From Gymnorhina tibicen (taxonomy: Eukaryota > Chordata > Aves > Passeriformes > Artamidae): a stretch of 64,000 nucleotides of DNA. The position numbers and the translations under genes were made by a program. This document shows, in pieces, positions 61,395 through 64,000 of the stretch (the stretch's first letter is position 1; the number at the start of each line of letters is the position of its first letter). The notes beneath the pieces are model-generated. The model made no database searches. It worked only from the letters and a program-made list of their open reading frames with translations, and was not told the DNA's origin. The stretch covers positions 1,537,377-1,601,376 of the forward strand of contig VXAZ01001668.1 of NCBI GenBank assembly GCA_013399875.1, given 5' to 3'.

Positions 61395-62060
61395 CCGAGT
61401 CTGCAATTCGCCACCCTAAATCCACTCTCCCTCCCCCACCCCTCTCAGTTATTTAATATAAAATGTATTTTTAAACACCCGCTCGGATAGCATCTCGCCA
61501 ATATTTATATTTCCACGTTGCCTGGCATCCACTGTCCCACATTAGACTCTGCCTCTCTCTCCCTCTCTCTAATCCTGCCACTTTAAATAGATGAATTAAT
61601 AAAGCAAATGAGGGTCTAATAAGCTGACTGTCCTGCCTATTGAGGCAGGGGGAGAGAGACTAGAAAGTGCGCCAAATTTGTTTGCAGTGGATCAAGGCTA
61701 GCCGCCTTTGCTTCACTTTCTTTATCTTAATTCCGACTTGAAAAGATATAATTATCTAGTTTGAACAGAGCTGCTATCAAATCCTTCTCTAGGCAAGGCA
61801 GGGGAGAGCTGGAGTGGATTGCAGTGTTCTGAGCCGCTTGGTGCAGCCGGAGATAGGGAGTAATGAAGTTGTGGAGTCCTGAGATACAAAGGGCATTAAC
61901 CTCATTAGCATGAAACCTTTTCTTCTAACCATTGTGGGACCCTTTCAGACTCCTAATCCCCCCTATTTTCAAAGCTGGGTTTGTAATAAAGCTTTTAGGG
62001 TTTTTTTTCAAAGCTAATGGCATTCTCTGAAGATTTTATTGCTGTTACGCTACATAGGAC
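61395..62060. promoter_or_regulatory. Candidate conserved non-coding block
   Basis: Complex AT-rich sequence directly flanking the CpG island, with AGATGAATTAATAAAGC, GTCTAATAAGCTGAC, ATATAATTATCTAG, CTTTATCTTAATTCC and CATTAACCTCATTAGCATG. A perfect 7-bp hairpin CCTGCCT-ATTG-AGGCAGG sits at 61,632-61,649. A CT-rich tract lies at 61,548-61,571. No frame is convincing. The texture matches developmental enhancers near transcription-factor genes; this is inference. Confidence 0.45.
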
Positions 62061-62104
62061 GCTTAATTTTTTTCCCCCTCTCTCCCTCTCTTCCCTCACG
62101 GTTT

Positions 62105-62121
62105 AAAAAAAAAAAAAAAAA
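62105..62121. repeat. Poly(A) run
   Basis: Seventeen A bases after a pyrimidine-rich tract (62,070-62,100) and before GAGGGGTGGGGG. No retroelement body is visible on either side. Confidence 0.85.
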
Positions 62122-62394
62122 GAGGGGTGGGGGAAGAAGTATATGGTTCCTGCAGAAATAAGCCTTTTATCAAGATGGGAAACAATTTCTAGAAAGGCCC
62201 AAGTCTGCTGTTCGGCCGCAATCCATTTAATGTTTGCCCATTTGCCCGGGTTTGAAGTGGAGAGCAAGGCAGCTTGGGCGAGTACAGGGGAAATGTGCGT
62301 CCTGCTTGGTTTCCAGATCTGCATCATCAGCTGTTCGAGGAGGGAAGAAACGCGACGAGAAGTTTACCTTGGGAATAGCTCTACTAAATAATTA
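62122..62394. other. Spacer without recognised feature
   Basis: Mixed composition. A plus frame of 82 codons (62,143-62,391) has no domain. Nothing further could be supported. Confidence 0.45.
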
Positions 62395-62890
62395 GCCTAG
62401 GTTGAAATGGAAGGGACTGCATTGCGACATGCATCCTAACCCTGACTGGGCCTCTCTCATATTTGTAGCACAAGTGAATGGAAAGTCACCGGGATTGTAT
62501 AAGAAGCGATGCTAAAAAAAAAAATAAGATCGGATTTTTTTTAAAAAAATTAAATTTACATAGTACCCGATAGAGCCAACACGTGCACAGAATGTCTAAT
62601 CTTAACTTTTCAAGGCAGTATGTTTAACAAAGCTCATATTTTTGCGATGCATTGTAACTTCGCCTTATCACAGTGTAAAGGGTAGTCAGATTGTCCTAAA
62701 TTATGTCCAACTAGCCCCCCTGGATCCACGGATTAAGAGATTAAAGGAGACCACTGGGCAATGCCTCCTCTTTCCCCTTCATATTCCTGGTATGATAATT
62801 GCCTAAACTGATTTGCACTTTCACAAAAGCTTGCAGGATTCTTTGTAGCTCGAACAGAGCAGACGAGGTTTCTCTATCAATGGAAATAAA
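62395..62890. promoter_or_regulatory. Candidate non-coding regulatory block
   Basis: Repeat-poor sequence with GAATGTCTAATCTTAAC, GGATTAAGAGATTAAAGG, GCATTGTAACTTCGCC and CTTATCACAGTG. It contains A-rich and T-rich stretches at about 62,514-62,560. No coding frame. The role is inferred from texture only. Confidence 0.33.
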
Positions 62891-63569
62891 ACTGATTAAT
62901 GCAGTCTATCAGGCTAAGGAGCAAATGAAGCATGAAAAAACAACTGTGTACCCCCAGAAAACCAGCTAGTTTCCTCAAGGACCCAGAGCAACTTTTTTTC
63001 CTTTTTTTTCCTTTCCCCCATGTCTTTAATGTCAGAGTTTTACTCTGTGCCCAGGATCGCTCCCTGAGAGCAGCAGGGAGAGCAGCAGCTGGGGCGCAGC
63101 CTCTGCTCACAAGACCTGTTCCATACCGCACCGACCTGGCCAGGGGATGGAAAAGACGGGGGAAAAGACCAAAAAAACCCCCTCTCTCTCTCTAAATAAA
63201 ACAGATATTTTTGCCGAGGAAAGCCCCTCTCAGCAGAGCGCGGCTGCTGCGGACCAGTTTCACCATCACGAACCGGTCCGCACTTCAGTTTCTAACCAGG
63301 GAAAGGGCTGGTTTTGTCCTTGGGGTTGGTTGGTTGGTTCTGTTTTGGGGGGTTTTAGGTATTTATTTACAGCAAGTGCGCCTCTGCTGCTTATTTTTAG
63401 AGGTCTGTTTAGCAGCCAGCGAATACATTAAGAAAATGCGCCCATGGCCGCAGGAATGCGCGGCGCGGCCGCGGGGGTTCAGCAGCTAAAAATAATGTGG
63501 TGTGGGGGGAAACCATCGGTTTCCGAGAAATTTGGGGGTGAAAGGGAAAAGATATTGCTTAAAAATTTA
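62891..63569. other. Spacer downstream of the minus-strand gene end
   Basis: Contains a CT microsatellite (63,180-63,193), a small CpG cluster with a NotI-type GCGGCCGC (63,464-63,471), and a perfect 7-bp hairpin GGAAACC-ATC-GGTTTCC at 63,508-63,524. Frames at 63,147-63,489 lack domains. On the minus strand, U-rich stretches (CTTTTCCCTTT, AATTTTTAAG) lie just past the proposed polyadenylation site, as expected for downstream elements. Confidence 0.45.
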
Positions 63570-64000
63570 GGGTATATTGATAAATCTTTATTGACAAAAT
63601 ATTGACAATGACATACTTCTTGGAAGTATATAGTGTGTTAGAATTCTAACAAATTAAACACAAAACACAAAAATATTTACATTCTGGTATAGGAGACATG
63701 AAGGAAACATTTGTCACTTTTTTTTCTTTTTTTAGTAGCTCTATGATCTCGGAATATTATAAGGTCAGTGCTTGAAAATTGACCTAACGAAAATGGCCAT
63801 TAGGAAAAAAAAAAAAATCAATCCGTGATTTTAAGTCCCTTTTCTCTGGATCCTCCCAGCCTAGAAGGTGTCCTCACCGCCAAAACTGGTGGCTGGGTTT
63901 ACGCTTTGTTATTCTTAAAAAAAAATAATCATCACCCGGTTTTGCAATGGAGATACAGTTGGGGGGGGGAGATAATTTAATTTGATTTTTTTTTTTTTTT
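63570..64000 (-). other. Distal 3' UTR of an unidentified minus-strand gene (partial)
   Basis: On the minus strand the sequence has stop codons in all frames. It ends with GTCAATAAAGATTTATC, containing a canonical AATAAA signal (63,587-63,592), so cleavage would be near 63,570. About 80 bases before this lies TGTAAATA (63,674-63,681), a Pumilio-binding consensus, next to U-rich TTTTTGTGTTTTGTG. Several A runs occur within it. Downstream of the proposed cut the minus strand is U-rich. The texture is that of the long, well-conserved 3' UTR of a developmental regulator. I do not recognise the gene with confidence. The coding region would lie beyond 64,000. An alternative is that this is simply AT-rich intergenic DNA with a chance hexamer. 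Confidence 0.5.
63587..63592 (-). terminator. Candidate polyadenylation signal AATAAA
   Basis: TTTATT on the plus strand reads AATAAA on the minus strand, within GTCAATAAAGATTTATCAAT. Cleavage would follow about 15-20 bases further, near 63,570. U-rich sequence follows on the minus strand. Confidence 0.5.

Noticed and set aside
60720..61406. 228-codon minus-strand open frame
   Set aside because: Lies in the densest CpG island, is Pro/Arg/Ala/Ser-rich, overlaps plus-strand frames of 181 and 153 codons, and has no domain. Low stop-codon frequency in GC-rich DNA explains it.
63508..63524. Perfect hairpin GGAAACC-ATC-GGTTTCC as a histone-type 3' end
   Set aside because: It lies beyond the proposed polyadenylation site and does not match the histone stem-loop consensus.

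Overview
The window looks like one flank of a vertebrate developmental gene, most likely from a bird. Three copies of the CR1 LINE family show their typical tail sequence and remnants of the CR1 reverse-transcriptase C-terminus. Interspersed repeats are otherwise sparse. There is one retroviral-type solo LTR candidate, several decayed inverted-repeat relics of a kind I associate with sauropsid genomes, and two MIR/L2-like relics. There are no bacterial-type operons, and I found no tRNA, rRNA or CRISPR array.

Layout: positions 1 to about 55,200 are AT-rich, have no convincing exon, and behave like a gene desert. It holds the CR1 copies (8,944-9,116; 29,133-29,314; 42,047-42,612), the LTR candidate (41,520-42,002), the hairpin relics, short microsatellites, and blocks of repeat-free, homeodomain/FOX-motif-rich sequence that resemble conserved non-coding enhancers. 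The strongest block by eye is about 16,670-17,500. Open reading frames here are short and scattered on all strands, as expected by chance.

From about 55,200 the composition changes sharply. Positions 55,600-61,400 carry a chain of CpG-rich islands separated by AT-rich, TAAT-rich blocks. Within them are candidate transcript signals: a possible short plus-strand intron (55,325-55,510), a perfect minus-strand splice donor (at 56,178), and a palindromic CRE 30 bp upstream of a TATA-like box (59,963-60,008). Positions 61,395-62,890 again look like enhancer-type sequence. The last ~430 bases (63,570-64,000) read on the minus strand like the end of a 3' UTR, with AATAAA and a Pumilio-type TGTAAATA site. 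The body of that gene therefore lies beyond the right edge of the window.

My reading is that a minus-strand gene ends at about 63,570, followed downstream by a CpG-island/enhancer cluster that may produce non-coding transcripts, then by a long regulatory desert. This is inference. I could not name the gene, and conservation could not be measured here. No complete protein-coding gene can be supported in the window.
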